Source: Tranzscheliella williamsii
Lineage: Eukaryota > Basidiomycota > Ustilaginomycetes > Ustilaginales > Ustilaginaceae
Direction of reading: 5' to 3'
NCBI GenBank assembly: GCA_023212725.1
Contig: JALBYF010000011.1
Span: 186,001-250,000, forward strand
Length of the DNA stretch: 64,000 nucleotides
Shown: positions 20,032 to 30,201 of the stretch, in pieces
How the letters are laid out: each line of letters begins with the position of its first letter
Numbering within the stretch: the stretch's first letter is position 1
The notes under the pieces: model-generated
What the model was told of the DNA's origin: nothing
The model's database searches: none
Seen by the model: the letters and a program-made list of their open reading frames with translations, nothing else
Made by a program: the position numbers and the translations under genes

Positions 20032-21357
20032 ATGGTGAAGGAAACCAAGTTCTACGACCTCCTAGAGGTCACGCCGACGGCCTCTGAGGCGGAGCTGAAA
20101 AAGTAAGTCTTTCCACCCGGCTTGCCATAGTTAGGCCGCACACAACACCTCTTTGACATTGCTGGCTGACGCTCACCTTGTTTTGCTTGTTGTAGAGCTT
20201 ACCGAAAGAAGGCGTTGAAGGAGCATCCGGACAAGGGAGGTGATCCCGAAAAGTTCAAAGCCATTACTGCAGCATACGAGATTCTGTCGGACGCCGACAA
20301 GCGCGACATGTATGACCGGTTCGGTGAGCAGGGACTCGAAGGCGGAGGCATGGGTGGCGGTATGGACCCCCAGGATCTCTTCTCTCAACTCTTTGGAGGT
20401 GGAGGAGGGGGTGGCTTTTTCGGTGGCGGAGGTGGACGCCCCAGAGGCCCTCGTAAAGGCAAGGACCTCATTCATCGGGTCAAGGTCACGCTCGAGGAGC
20501 TCTACACTGGAAAGGTCACCAAGCTCGCGCTGCAGAAGCACGTTCTGTGCAAAAAGTGCGACGGTCGTGGCGGTAAGGAAGGCGCGGTCAAGACGTGCAA
20601 CGGATGCAACGGTCAAGGTATCAAAGTCGTTCTTAGGCAGCTCGGCCCCATGGTGCAGCAAATGCAGCAGACTTGCCCTGAATGCAGCGGACAGGGAGAG
20701 ATTATCAACGCTAAGGACCGCTGCAAGGAGTGCAATGGCAAGAAGATCAACCAGGAGCGAAAGGTGCTCGAGGTTCGCGTCGACAAGGGTATGGAAGACG
20801 GCCAGCAAATCACATTCAAGGAAGAGGCCGATCAGGCGCCAAACACAATTCCCGGCGACGTGATTATCGTTGTTGACGAGAAGCCCCACGACAAGTTTAA
20901 GCGCAAGAAGAACGACCTCTACGTGAACGTCGAAGTCGATCTGCTTACCGCCCTTGCCGGCGGCAAGATTCTGATCGAGCACCTTGACAACCACGCCTTG
21001 TCAGTTGATATCCCGGCAGGAGAAGTGATCAAGCCCGGCGATGTCAAGGTGCTCCGTGGGCAGGGTATGCCCAGCTACAGGCACCACGAGATGGGCGACC
21101 TCTATGTGAACCTCTCTGTTGCTTTCCCCGAAACGCTCCCCGAGTCTAGCATTGCTCTGCTCGAAAAGGCACTGCCGCCCCGAAGGGCGCTGCCGAAGAC
21201 CAAGAAGGAGATTGACGTGGAGGACGTGCAGATGGACGACCTCGACGAGCGTGAGGCACGCACCGCCAAGACAAACGGCACCGGCCACGCCGGCATGGAA
21301 GAGGAAGACGAGGAGGGACCCGGCGGCGGACCGCAGGTCCAGTGTGCTCAGTCGTAG
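20032..21357 (+). CDS. YDJ1: Ydj1/Mas5-type Hsp40 co-chaperone, two exons
   Basis: Exon 1 is 20032-20102 and exon 2 is 20196-21357. The 93-bp intron (GTAAGT...TGTAG) interrupts a Lys codon in the J domain. The product is 410 aa. It is a class I Hsp40 that stimulates Hsp70 ATPase, delivers unfolded clients and helps protein import into mitochondria and ER. The J domain occupies residues 1-70, with the HPD motif at 34-36. A Gly/Phe-rich linker follows (about 75-115). Next come four CxxCxGxG zinc-binding repeats ([32 protein letters not shown]), then the client-binding C-terminal domain. The chain ends CAQS, a CaaX box for farnesylation as in yeast Ydj1. Family assignment is secure. Confidence 0.95.
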
Positions 21358-21707
21358 TCAGCGCTCTTCGCCACTTCCCCTTCGATCTGCTCTCTCGCCC
21401 TGCCACCGCTGTCAGTGGCTAGATCTGGCCAGAGCAGCAGCTCAGCCCCGTCTCTCACGACCGCTGTTCGCAGCAGCTTGATAAGCTCTCGCCATTGGCT
21501 GATTCGCCTATCTGCATGCGTACTTATGCACCTCCCGCCTTGCACGCATCCTTCGTTCATAGCCCCTCATGTTGTGTTCTCACGTTTTCCAGTGCTCTGT
21601 TTTGCAATCTAGACATTTCTGCCCACATCCCAGCGGACAATGGATCTGCTAGACAAACATGTTACAATCCCTGCGAAGCGGGGCTGGAGGCGTGCGTGTG
21701 GGGATGT
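21358..21707. other. Intergenic region between convergent genes
   Basis: About 350 bp between the Hsp40 and GH25 3' ends. No gene is seen. Confidence 0.6.
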
Positions 21708-22406
21708 CTATCCGCCTCGGGCGAATTTCTGGAGCTGGATGATGCTTCCGTTCCAGGTGTCCTGGTCGCCGGGGTAGGTGCCGCTGTCGGCGTACTGCCA
21801 GAAGGAGTAGGTGGAGAAGCCGGTGGGGAGTTTTGGGGAGGAGACGGCGTAGTTGGCGACGACGAGCGGGTAGTCGGCGGCGAAGGTGGCGGAGGCGACG
21901 CACTGGTTCCACCAGCCTGCGCTGGTGTAGATCATGGGGTAGCGGCCGGTGGTGGCGTGGTAGGTGTTGCCGAAGTCTTGGATCCAGCTGACGAGCGCGG
22001 TCTTGGAGAGCCCGTAGCACGTGCTGCTGCCCGAGGACGCCTCGAGATCCAGCATCCCCGGCAGCGTCCGTCCGTCGTTCGACCAGCCGCCCCCGTGCGC
22101 GAGGAAGTACCTGGCCTGCGCCGCCCCCGTGCTCGAGTCAGGATGCGCAAAGTGGTACCCACCCCGAATTAACCCCGCACTCGTAGCCGCGTTGTACTGC
22201 GTCGAGAAGGAGGGCGACGTGTAGCTCGTGCCCTCGGTCGCCTTGATGATCGCAAACTTGGCGCCATTCGAGGCGGCACCTGCAAGGTCCGCATTCGGCT
22301 GGTAGTTCGACACGTCGAAGCCAGGCACACCAGCCACCCGCTTCTCCAGCGGCGCACCCAGCGAGACGGAAACAAGCGAGAGCATGAGCGCCGTGCGGAA
22401 CTTCAT
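21708..22406 (-). CDS. Secreted GH25 lysozyme (N,O-diacetylmuramidase)
   Basis: A 232-aa secreted glycoside hydrolase of family 25, which cuts the MurNAc-GlcNAc bond of peptidoglycan. The N-terminus is a signal peptide (MKFRTALMLSLVSVSLGA) followed by LEKR, a Kex2-type processing site at 20-23. Mature GH25 features are GFDVSNYQP with catalytic D31, IIKATEGTSY, GGYHFAHPD, the DxE active-site pair D120/E122 (MLDLEAS) and a C-terminal SFWQYADSGTYPG block. The length is that of a single catalytic domain with no binding module. A TATATTTA box lies about 92 bp upstream. GH25 is mainly bacterial and phage-borne, and fungal members are often attributed to horizontal transfer. A related secreted GH25 of a Moesziomyces yeast is known to act against the oomycete Albugo. 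The role here is inferred to be microbial antagonism. Confidence 0.93.
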   Translation of the reverse strand: MKFRTALMLSLVSVSLGAPLEKRVAGVPGFDVSNYQPNADLAGAASNGAKFAIIKATEGTSYTSPSFSTQYNAATSAGLIRGGYHFAHPDSSTGAAQARYFLAHGGGWSNDGRTLPGMLDLEASSGSSTCYGLSKTALVSWIQDFGNTYHATTGRYPMIYTSAGWWNQCVASATFAADYPLVVANYAVSSPKLPTGFSTYSFWQYADSGTYPGDQDTWNGSIIQLQKFARGG

Positions 22407-22497
22407 TTTGGCGGTTTGGGTCGGCGAGGTGTTAGCTAAGGGTGTATTCCGCTAGTATGTTTCCTGTCGGCTGCCAGAGGAGGCATGGATAGCGGCC

Positions 22498-22505
22498 TAA
22501 ATATA
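22498..22505 (-). promoter_or_regulatory. TATA box of the GH25 gene
   Basis: On the minus strand it reads TATATTTA, about 92 bp before the GH25 ATG. Confidence 0.5.
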
Positions 22506-23561
22506 TGCGAACGGGGCCTACCACAGGGAATCAAAGAACAGCAGAAGCCCAAGAGCGTGAGCCACGCCGCGATGAAAACCGGCCTCCGCAGACTGTCAGG
22601 TGCCTGCTTCCGCGGGACCTAAGGGCTGCGGCTGTCCTCTCCCCGTCGTTGTGCTAGCGGGGATCACGCCCTGGAGGGACCGGATCAGTAGACGCCGAGC
22701 GTCATCGCCCCCACGCACGTTCCTGATGTCGTCAGCCAGCGACACGGACGGGCAAGTCATGCTACGCGTGAGTAATCTGGTGGGCGCGGCGGTGGACGCA
22801 CCATCGCAATTTCCCGGAGCGGCGTGCGTACCACTGGAACGACCCTTCGGTCGATCGCAGGGGCACACAGATCTCAGAAGTGTTTCGGCAAATGTGGGGG
22901 ATTGCAGCATGACGCCGGCTAATCGGAGTAAGGCGACACCCTAACACCAAAGTAGGTGACAGCATCAGCGTGGGCTAGTTCGTCCAGCAAATATCGGTCG
23001 TGTCCAGTCCAAACTTCACTCTTCCATGCCACCCCGTCCCAACTGCCGCTGGCTAACCTGGAAAGCTGACCGCTTCGGGTCGGATGGACCTCGGATGAGC
23101 TCGCGAAGCACTTGCGAGCGCTATTAGCGCCAACTCGCTCGGCAATCGACGGCATGCCGATCTTCAGCACAGTAGTCCGACTCCCAACCGCCACAGCCAA
23201 ACCGCTACATGATAGGGTCGCGCTAGCACCTCGCACTGTTGTACCCGTTCGTCGCAACGCCTGTTGCCTCAGACCTGGCCCGTACGCCGCTATGCGGAAA
23301 CCGATGGTTTTGTTATGGCGTTAGAATGGTGATGCATGGTATTGTTCGCAGTATGATATGGCTACACGAAGCAGGGCGACATGGACCTGCGAGAAATGAG
23401 AGCAGGTAGCTGTGAGTGTCTGTCCGCCCCAAACACCGTCAGGGGGGAGGTCTTGTATGAATACATCCTCGTCTATAAGAGAGCTGAATCGAAATGCAGA
23501 ACTTGCTGAAACGCGGCTAGCATGGAGCGCGGCGCATTCGCCATGGAGGCCCTTGTACAAT
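22506..23561. other. Intergenic region upstream of the GH25 gene
   Basis: About 1.05 kb with overlapping short frames on both strands (for example 22600-22944 plus, 22919-23257 minus). None has a recognisable domain. Nothing supported. Confidence 0.5.
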
Positions 23562-24983
23562 TCAAGCGGTGATGGGTGTGGCGATGACGCTGGAGGTTTC
23601 TGTATCAGGTGGTTGCGTCGGCGTCGGCTTGTCTTGAAGACGGAAGTCGGCGCCCAGCTTGCCGCCAGGATGGTTAAAAGCGAACATCTCCCTCCCCAAA
23701 CCTTTGGCGCGCGTTACTGAAAATGCGAGCGCGTCGCCCATCGCCAACGCTACAGTCGTACTGCTGGAGGGAGCGGGTACATCGTCCCATGCCTCGTCGG
23801 TAGCTGGGCGTGCAGGCCGGACCTTTCTCGGCCGCTTCGAAAGCATCATCGTCCCGCCACACTCGCAGCTAGCCGAAGAAAAGTGGGATGATAAAGCAGA
23901 TGGCTCGGAAGTAGAGGAATCTGCGCCGGTGTTTGAATCACGGCCATTGGCATCTGGGTATATTGAACGGCCTCCTACTTTAGTCGTGTTGCTTGCGCGG
24001 CGACTCTTCCGCGGCCACGGTACAGCAAAGGGTGAGACGTGTTCGCTGTCGCTCTCCAGGTCAACATTATCGACATCGTCTTTGCCTGTGGCGCAGTCGA
24101 TCCAGGCGTCCGAAGCGCGGACCAGGTCGCTCTCTTGCTTACCGGCCAGAGCAATGATGGGGCATTTTCTCGCGTTCAGGTGAGGTAAAAGCGCAAGGAT
24201 CTCTGGCGAGGAGCCGGAATGTGATAGCGCGATCACCACGTCTCGATGCGGTGTCAAGAGTCCTAGGTCGCCGTGTAAGGCCTCGGTAGGATGCAAAAAC
24301 ATCGAAGGGGTGCCCAGCGAAAGGAAAGTAGCCGAGAGCTTCTTGGCAATGATGCCACTCTTGCCTACGCCGGTGAGGACGACCTTGCCGCCACGTTCGC
24401 CGTTGGTAGCTCGTAAGACCAGTCGAACCGCCTTCCTGAATCCATCCTGCTGAGGCAAACCTATCGACAGTCGCCTCGCCGCCAAGGTCAGAGCACGTGC
24501 CTCTCTCTGTGCAATTTGGATACCAAATGCGAGCGCCGCATCCAGCTCTTCTTCCATCCTGCGGTCTTCTGATTCGAGAGAAGCGGGTTCGCTACCTTGC
24601 GTGGATGCTGGCGAGCGGTCTCGGTCATGCAAGGCTTGTGCTGATCGACGCCTGGTGTTGCGGTCGTCGCTCGCGGTTACGAGCGAGAGCTTCTCTGCTT
24701 CCGAAACGGCATCGCTGATAGAGGTGCACGCCGAGGTCGATGGCGAACATTGCTCGGAATTCAACCCAAGCAAGGAGAGGCGCGAGGTGGTTATCGAGCT
24801 CGAACCGGGACTTAGCAATGCTGAGGCCGTCGGGCTTGCACCGCCACTTGATGCCGTCAGCAGCGCCTCAGAACCGAAATACTCTGCTCTCTGGTAGGAC
24901 ATCTCCACGGCACGATCTGGACGCTGTGATGGCCAGAAATAGTTGGACAATGCCACCTCCTGTGAGGAACCGAAGAAAGCCAC
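23562..24983 (-). CDS. SIS-domain protein, arabinose-5-phosphate isomerase (KdsD/GutQ)-like
   Basis: A 473-aa protein whose SIS domain resembles bacterial KdsD/GutQ/KpsF sugar-phosphate isomerases. Visible motifs are VVLTGVGKSGIIAKKLSATF, LGTPSMFLHPTEALHGDLGL, VVIALSHSGSSPEI and PIIALAG. Near the end come TTVALAMGDALAFSV and FAFNHPGGKLG. The order and wording are those of arabinose-5-phosphate isomerase, but the CBS domains of bacterial KdsD are absent. The first 140 residues are Ser-rich and probably disordered. A variable insertion (about residues 305-385) splits the SIS fold; it contains a CECGG segment. The ATG at codon 28 (MSYQRAEYFGS) is an alternative start. Fungi have no known Kdo pathway, so the substrate is unknown. 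No intron is present. Confidence 0.8.
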   Translation of the reverse strand: MAFFGSSQEVALSNYFWPSQRPDRAVEMSYQRAEYFGSEALLTASSGGASPTASALLSPGSSSITTSRLSLLGLNSEQCSPSTSACTSISDAVSEAEKLSLVTASDDRNTRRRSAQALHDRDRSPASTQGSEPASLESEDRRMEEELDAALAFGIQIAQREARALTLAARRLSIGLPQQDGFRKAVRLVLRATNGERGGKVVLTGVGKSGIIAKKLSATFLSLGTPSMFLHPTEALHGDLGLLTPHRDVVIALSHSGSSPEILALLPHLNARKCPIIALAGKQESDLVRASDAWIDCATGKDDVDNVDLESDSEHVSPFAVPWPRKSRRASNTTKVGGRSIYPDANGRDSNTGADSSTSEPSALSSHFSSASCECGGTMMLSKRPRKVRPARPATDEAWDDVPAPSSSTTVALAMGDALAFSVTRAKGLGREMFAFNHPGGKLGADFRLQDKPTPTQPPDTETSSVIATPITA

Positions 24984-26851
24984 CGACGTTGTCGCTTATA
25001 GTGTGTAGACTTCCTCCTCTAGGATAGCAAAATACGATCCGGTTGTGCGGCTGAACGCGGAGGTCGCGTCGGTCTACGCGAATGTTAGGTGGCAAAAAGG
25101 AACGTTGCGCGATGTATAGCACCGTGGGAATGATCGAGAAGTAGGTTTAGCTGGTCGTGTGGAATGCAAGAGCTGAAGATGGGGTAGAGGGACAAGAAGC
25201 GACCGAAACCTCTTCCATGGCTATCCACATAAGGGGTTTGGCCTGGCGTCGTCGAGCTTCTATCGAGAGGCTATAGATTCGGCGCTGCAAAAAGACTCGA
25301 TTCCGCGGTAGCTCAGCCGGACGGAAGCGGTCACCGCGACCTAGAAAGCGTGCCTTTCTTCGAACAATTCGAAAATTCATAGCAGGTCCAAGGAACTGCA
25401 TAAGCCAGAGTTAAATATTATAAGCTCCACCTAGCTACGTACCTTATAAGGTAACGTTAATACCGCAAATGAACTCCGCGGCGATCCACCTTCACTTGGT
25501 TGGCCGGCTTGCAGGAAATATGATAATCACCATATTCGCATCATCTTTGCTTTGTTGGCCGACAACGTAGATCATCTTATCTCGAAACTCACGTCTTGGC
25601 AATCGGTAACACAGCCCTTCGCTGCGCGCTTTCAACTTGTTATGCAAGCATGCCATCACGTTGCTAGCTTACCCAAGCCTGGCAGACCTGACGCTTTGCT
25701 TCCGCTCCCCCGCCTGAGTTACATCATCTCTCCGAAGTATGGTTACTCTAAGCTTAGGTTCTGATAAGCGTTGTTTTCTGTCACAGTGTCGAGTGGGACC
25801 CTTGCCAAAGGTGAGCGTGGTTTCCAGAATCACAGTCACAGCCGTGAGTCTTCGTTAAGAGTGACAAGGGTGGAAATTGGTATTGGGTTTGTGTGGTTGA
25901 AACGCCTCCACTTGCATGGCGTGTTGTCGCTCTGGCGGAAGACAGCCGACCGATGTCGCAATCTCAGAGGGAGATCTCAACTGCCATCGTGCTCGTTATC
26001 GGGGGCGCCACGCAGCGTTCAACTGCTACCCTCTTGCGATTCTCCGACTGCGGAGCCGTGTCTTCACAACCTAACAAACGCAACATCATCTGCTTAAGGC
26101 TACAGTATGCACGTCCACTGCCTTGTCTATGCCACGCACAAAGATATGGTATGTTGGCCCATGCTGCCATCGCGTGCTCTTCCAGGGCGCAAAGGTACAA
26201 GTTGCCTGTGTTTGGCATGCATCATATTGAGTTGGTTATGCTAAGTTCCTGAATGGTTTACTCACGGGCAATGCAAGGTCATTGCAACGAGGTGGTCCGA
26301 GAACCGGCTTCAAGCAATCCCCGCATCGTGTAATACCGCCACCGCTGCGAGAATCAGAAGTATTACAGTACAATGATATGACGCAGGCCCGCAAAGAATC
26401 GAAAATCTCCTGCAGCGGCTAATAATTCCTCTACCTGGCCGCGCTAACAATTTGCTTACCTGACCGCGTTTCTGCGCAAATGCACAGTTACTACACAGAA
26501 CCTGCATTGCGTGCGTTCGGAGCAATTCAAGCTGAACCGGCGCACCCCTAAGGGCCTTCACATTTACATACGTCGGTTAGAGCGGAATTCTTCGAAAAGC
26601 CGTCGAACACCCGCCGATGATGATGATTTGCGGGGGTCAGCCGGACAAACCGGACCAAGGCGCGAGTGTGGCGGCGAAGCGTGGCGGGGAGTTGTTCTTG
26701 CCGGCGACCCTGTATGGAAACTCCGTCGCCTCCTTGTCCTCAGCGCATCTTTACAACACGTATCAGAATCCGCAAGCTGCTGGCGTCCGTCCCACTTGCA
26801 TTGTCAAGCCGACCCAATAGGTCGCCCCCTACTGTAAACCTCCCAGCAAGC
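24984..26851. other. Divergent intergenic region, 1.87 kb
   Basis: Lies between the SIS-protein gene (minus) and the transporter gene (plus). It contains only short, domain-free frames. A tRNA-like A-box sequence near 25302 was examined and rejected. No repeats of note were seen. Confidence 0.5.
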
Positions 26852-28815
26852 ATGGCTGAAGCTTCCCGGGGTGCTGGAGTGGGTGAGCAGACACTCACAG
26901 AGGCTCGCACCTCGAAGCATAGATGGCTGCATGCGATCTATGAACAGTTTGCTGGTCAGACACCCCAGGGAAGTTTGCAAGCTCCACCGACGCCCGTCCC
27001 TGAACAGAAGCCAGATCGGCGCTCGACAGATCCCATCACAGAAGAAGTCGAAGCCGCCTTTAGACGAACCGCTCGCTACGGTGGTGACGATCCGAGAGAC
27101 CCAGAGGAGAGACCGTACGAGGTAGTCACTCCTGTGTCGAGGCAGAGCGACGAGGCAACTCGCCATTCGACGCCAGTTGCATCGTCTCACCATAGCAATA
27201 AGAAGCCTGATCAGTCCGAACAAGCCAAGCCAAGAGGCAACCCCGACGAAACTAGCGACCCCAACCAAGTCGGGTGGGACGGGCCGGATGACCCTGAGAA
27301 CCCGCAGAATTGGTCCAAGAGGAGAAAATGGGCGCTCACTTCACTGGTATCTTTCTTGACGGTCAACGTCACTTGCGCATCATCAGCTCCTTCGACCGCC
27401 ACTCAGCAGATTGCGCAGGAATTCGAAATCGGCACGGTCACAGCAACGCTGATCACCTCTCTTTTCCTGGCCGGCTATTGCGTAGGTCCCGTCATCTGGT
27501 CCACCACTTCAGAGCTAGTAGGACGCAAGATCATCTTCAGCCTCTCCATGTTGCTATACACCCTCTTCATTATCGGACAAGCGCTGGCACCTAACCCCGA
27601 GACGCTCTTCATTACGCGTTTTCTCAGCGGAGTATGCGCAGCAGCACCTCTAACCAACTCCGGCGGTGTGGTGGCCGATCTGTGGGACCCCGTCGGCAGA
27701 GGGTATGCCATGAGCATCTTTTCTCTCTCGGTCTTCTTTGGGCCAGTCATAGGTCCTATCTTTGGTGGCTTCATCACCCAGTCGTATCTTGGATGGAGAT
27801 GGGTATTCTGGATCATGTTCATCTTTGCGGCACTCTGTTGGGTGCTCATGGTCGTCTTGCTGCCCGAGACGTTCGCGCCCGTTTTGCTCGTGCGCAAGGC
27901 ACAGCGTCTCCGTAAGTTGGGGGGAGAGGGAAGCCAGGAGTTGTATGCACCCCACGAGAGGACCGACTGGTCGTTGAAAGGCGTAGTGCACAGGACCCTA
28001 TTTCGTCCCTTTAAGATCCTGGCGATGGAGCCGATCCTTGTGCTGGTCACCATCTATCTGTCCATCATATACGGAGTCCTATATGGACTGTTCGAGGCCA
28101 TCCCTATAGTCTTCCAAGAGATGCGGGGTTTCAATCTGGGCCAGTCTGGCCTCATCTTCATCGCTGTCGGAGTAGGTACAACGATAGGTGCACTTCTCAA
28201 TGTGGCAGTGCAGGTCAAGTACAGGGAGCTGGTGCCCTTTTGGAGCGGTACACCTCCTCCGGAAGAGCGTCTGATCGGCTCAATGATCGCCGGACCGATT
28301 TTGGTGCTAGGCTGCTTCTGGCTCGGCTGGACTGGAAACTACGTCGCCGTTCCTTGGTACGTGCCGGCTTTGGCGCTAATCCCGATCGGGATGAGTTTCT
28401 CGCTGGTCTTCATCTCTCTGTTGAGCTACGTGGTGGACTGCTACCTGATGTACTCTGCATCAGCGCTGGCCGCCAACACGATCTTCCGGTCAGCAGTGGG
28501 GGCAGCGTTTCCCCTGTTACCCCACAAATGTTCAATGGACTAGGCGTGAACTGGACTGGTTCACTGCTAGGATTTGTTGCTCTCGCCCTGACGCCGTGGC
28601 CATACATCTTTTACATGTATGGAAGCAAGATCCGAAGATGGTCCAAATTCGCACCTGCTCTCGACCTCAAAATACGCACGCGGCTGGAGGAGGAGGGCCG
28701 ACTGCCGCAAGACAGCCTCAAAAGCACCAGCCCGTTCAGACGAAACGGCCTGGTGGAGGCGAGGAAGGAGGCTGCTAGCCGACACCAGTCGGAGAAAGCC
28801 GGACAAACTGCATGA
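26852..28815 (+). CDS. DHA1-family MFS drug/polyamine transporter, disrupted by a one-base frameshift
   Basis: A 12-span major facilitator of the fungal DHA1 drug:H+ antiporter group (Tpo/Flu1-like). The hydrophilic N-terminus leads to the signature GPDDPENPQNWSKRRKW. Spans then follow with LFLAGYCVGPVIWSTTSELV, GRKIIFSLSML and the GPVIGPIFGGF antiporter motif. The initiator is taken as the ATG at 26852 (MAEASRG), because the upstream in-frame part is compositionally unlike protein. The frame stops at 28543, just after span 11. The expected continuation (FNGLGVNWTGSLLGF, span 12, then a basic tail) is present in the next frame and ends at 28815. One base appears missing near 28516-28518 in the CTGTTACCCC context, and no intron could repair it. 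Either this is a recent null allele lacking span 12, or it is a sequencing error. Confidence 0.8.
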
Positions 28816-30201
28816 AGGAACGTACCCACCTCTCCAGTCAAGAGCGCCGACCCAGCCCGTCTTCGCCTTTCGGCCTGCTGTCCCATAGAGCATCTTGCCT
28901 ATGAGCTTAGTGATTACTGAGCATACCTTGCATATATTCCCCTTCACGTCTTGGCTGTGTTTTGCAGGCGGTCTCTGATCGCGTCGTTTCGACGACACTC
29001 GGTAGCGATCAAAACTATCGTATTACTTATCGTGGAGACTGCGTGTGTATGTACATCAATGGGACTGAGAAGGAACGTAGCCTATATATCGACGATGGGG
29101 GCGGAAGTGCAGCACGAGAGAGAAGGAGAGGAATCGTGATACCGTTGAAGCCCATTCCAACAGATAGCACTGTGACAGCACTATGACTCTGCTGTGGCTG
29201 CAAGTCAAAGCGATTGGACGCGCTGTTAGGCCAGGTGGGGGGGTTTTGTAGGACACGTGCGTCGCCCGTCCCTTTGTCGATACATGCTGCAAGTGTGAGT
29301 ATGATCTCGCAGTCTTTTGAACCGATGCAGACCTTGCCCTGTCAAATCCTCGCGGGAATGTGGCGGTGCGGTCGGGGAGTGAGTAACCACACAGCTTTGG
29401 GCGGGAGCAGTAATGTATACCAACCGTCCAATTTCGAAGTAGTTGAGATTGAACAGCGCAGATACAGCACATGATTAACTCAAGAAAGAGACCCTGGCCA
29501 GATTACTGGGCATTAACAGAGCTGTGCGCTGTTCATTTTCGATGTTGGCTTTGCACCGATAAACGATCATGGTAGGGCCAGCGACACGGCCCCTTCCCCG
29601 CTACCCCTCACCGCCTTTCCCTATCGTCGCCTTCTCTTCCTCCAGTTCTCCCCTCTATTGCCTGCTTGGGCAGAAGGAAGTACAAACGCAGCATAGCATA
29701 ATAAGCTAGCGGATACGACGGATCATAGTTCTCGATACGGCACTTGTCACCGCCTTTCCAGTCTCGTAACCTACGTTTTCTCCGTCAAAGTTGGCTTATC
29801 TAGTTGTCGGAGAACAGTACCTGCTGAATTCATCATTCTGTGGAATTGTCTATGGGACGTCTATGAGGACCTTGCCAGCTCACACCCGCCATCTCCGCCT
29901 TCATTTACATTCCAATAACACGGCCATCCGCTTAGACGTTCAGACCCAGTTCACAACTTCATCTAAGCACCGCTTCCGCACAGCCTGAACAGCAAAGCTG
30001 TGCCACCAGGCGAGCCTAGCCGTTGGAGTTACTCTTGTGACTTCTCATAGCTCGCCTGCTCTGTTCAGAGCCTGTCAACTATCGTGTCACACCCTTACCG
30101 CCGCACCATCCACTACTGCTCGTGTCCAGGCAAGGTAGCCGGCTACTTTCTGCTCTCTGCGATTCATACGGGTGTCTGTCACCGGACTGTGACCCGCGGT
30201 T
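28816..30201. other. Intergenic region upstream of the YTH gene
   Basis: About 1.4 kb with no supported gene. The pyrimidine-rich stretch from about 29580 to 30190 probably holds the promoter and 5' leader of the YTH gene. Confidence 0.5.

Noticed and set aside
25302..25380. tRNA-like stretch with an A-box-like TAGCTCAGCCGG and TTCGAA downstream
   Set aside because: The D-stem has a mismatch, no 5-bp T-stem flanks TTCGAA, and no 7-bp acceptor pairing could be formed. TTCGAACAATTCGAA is a simple hairpin.
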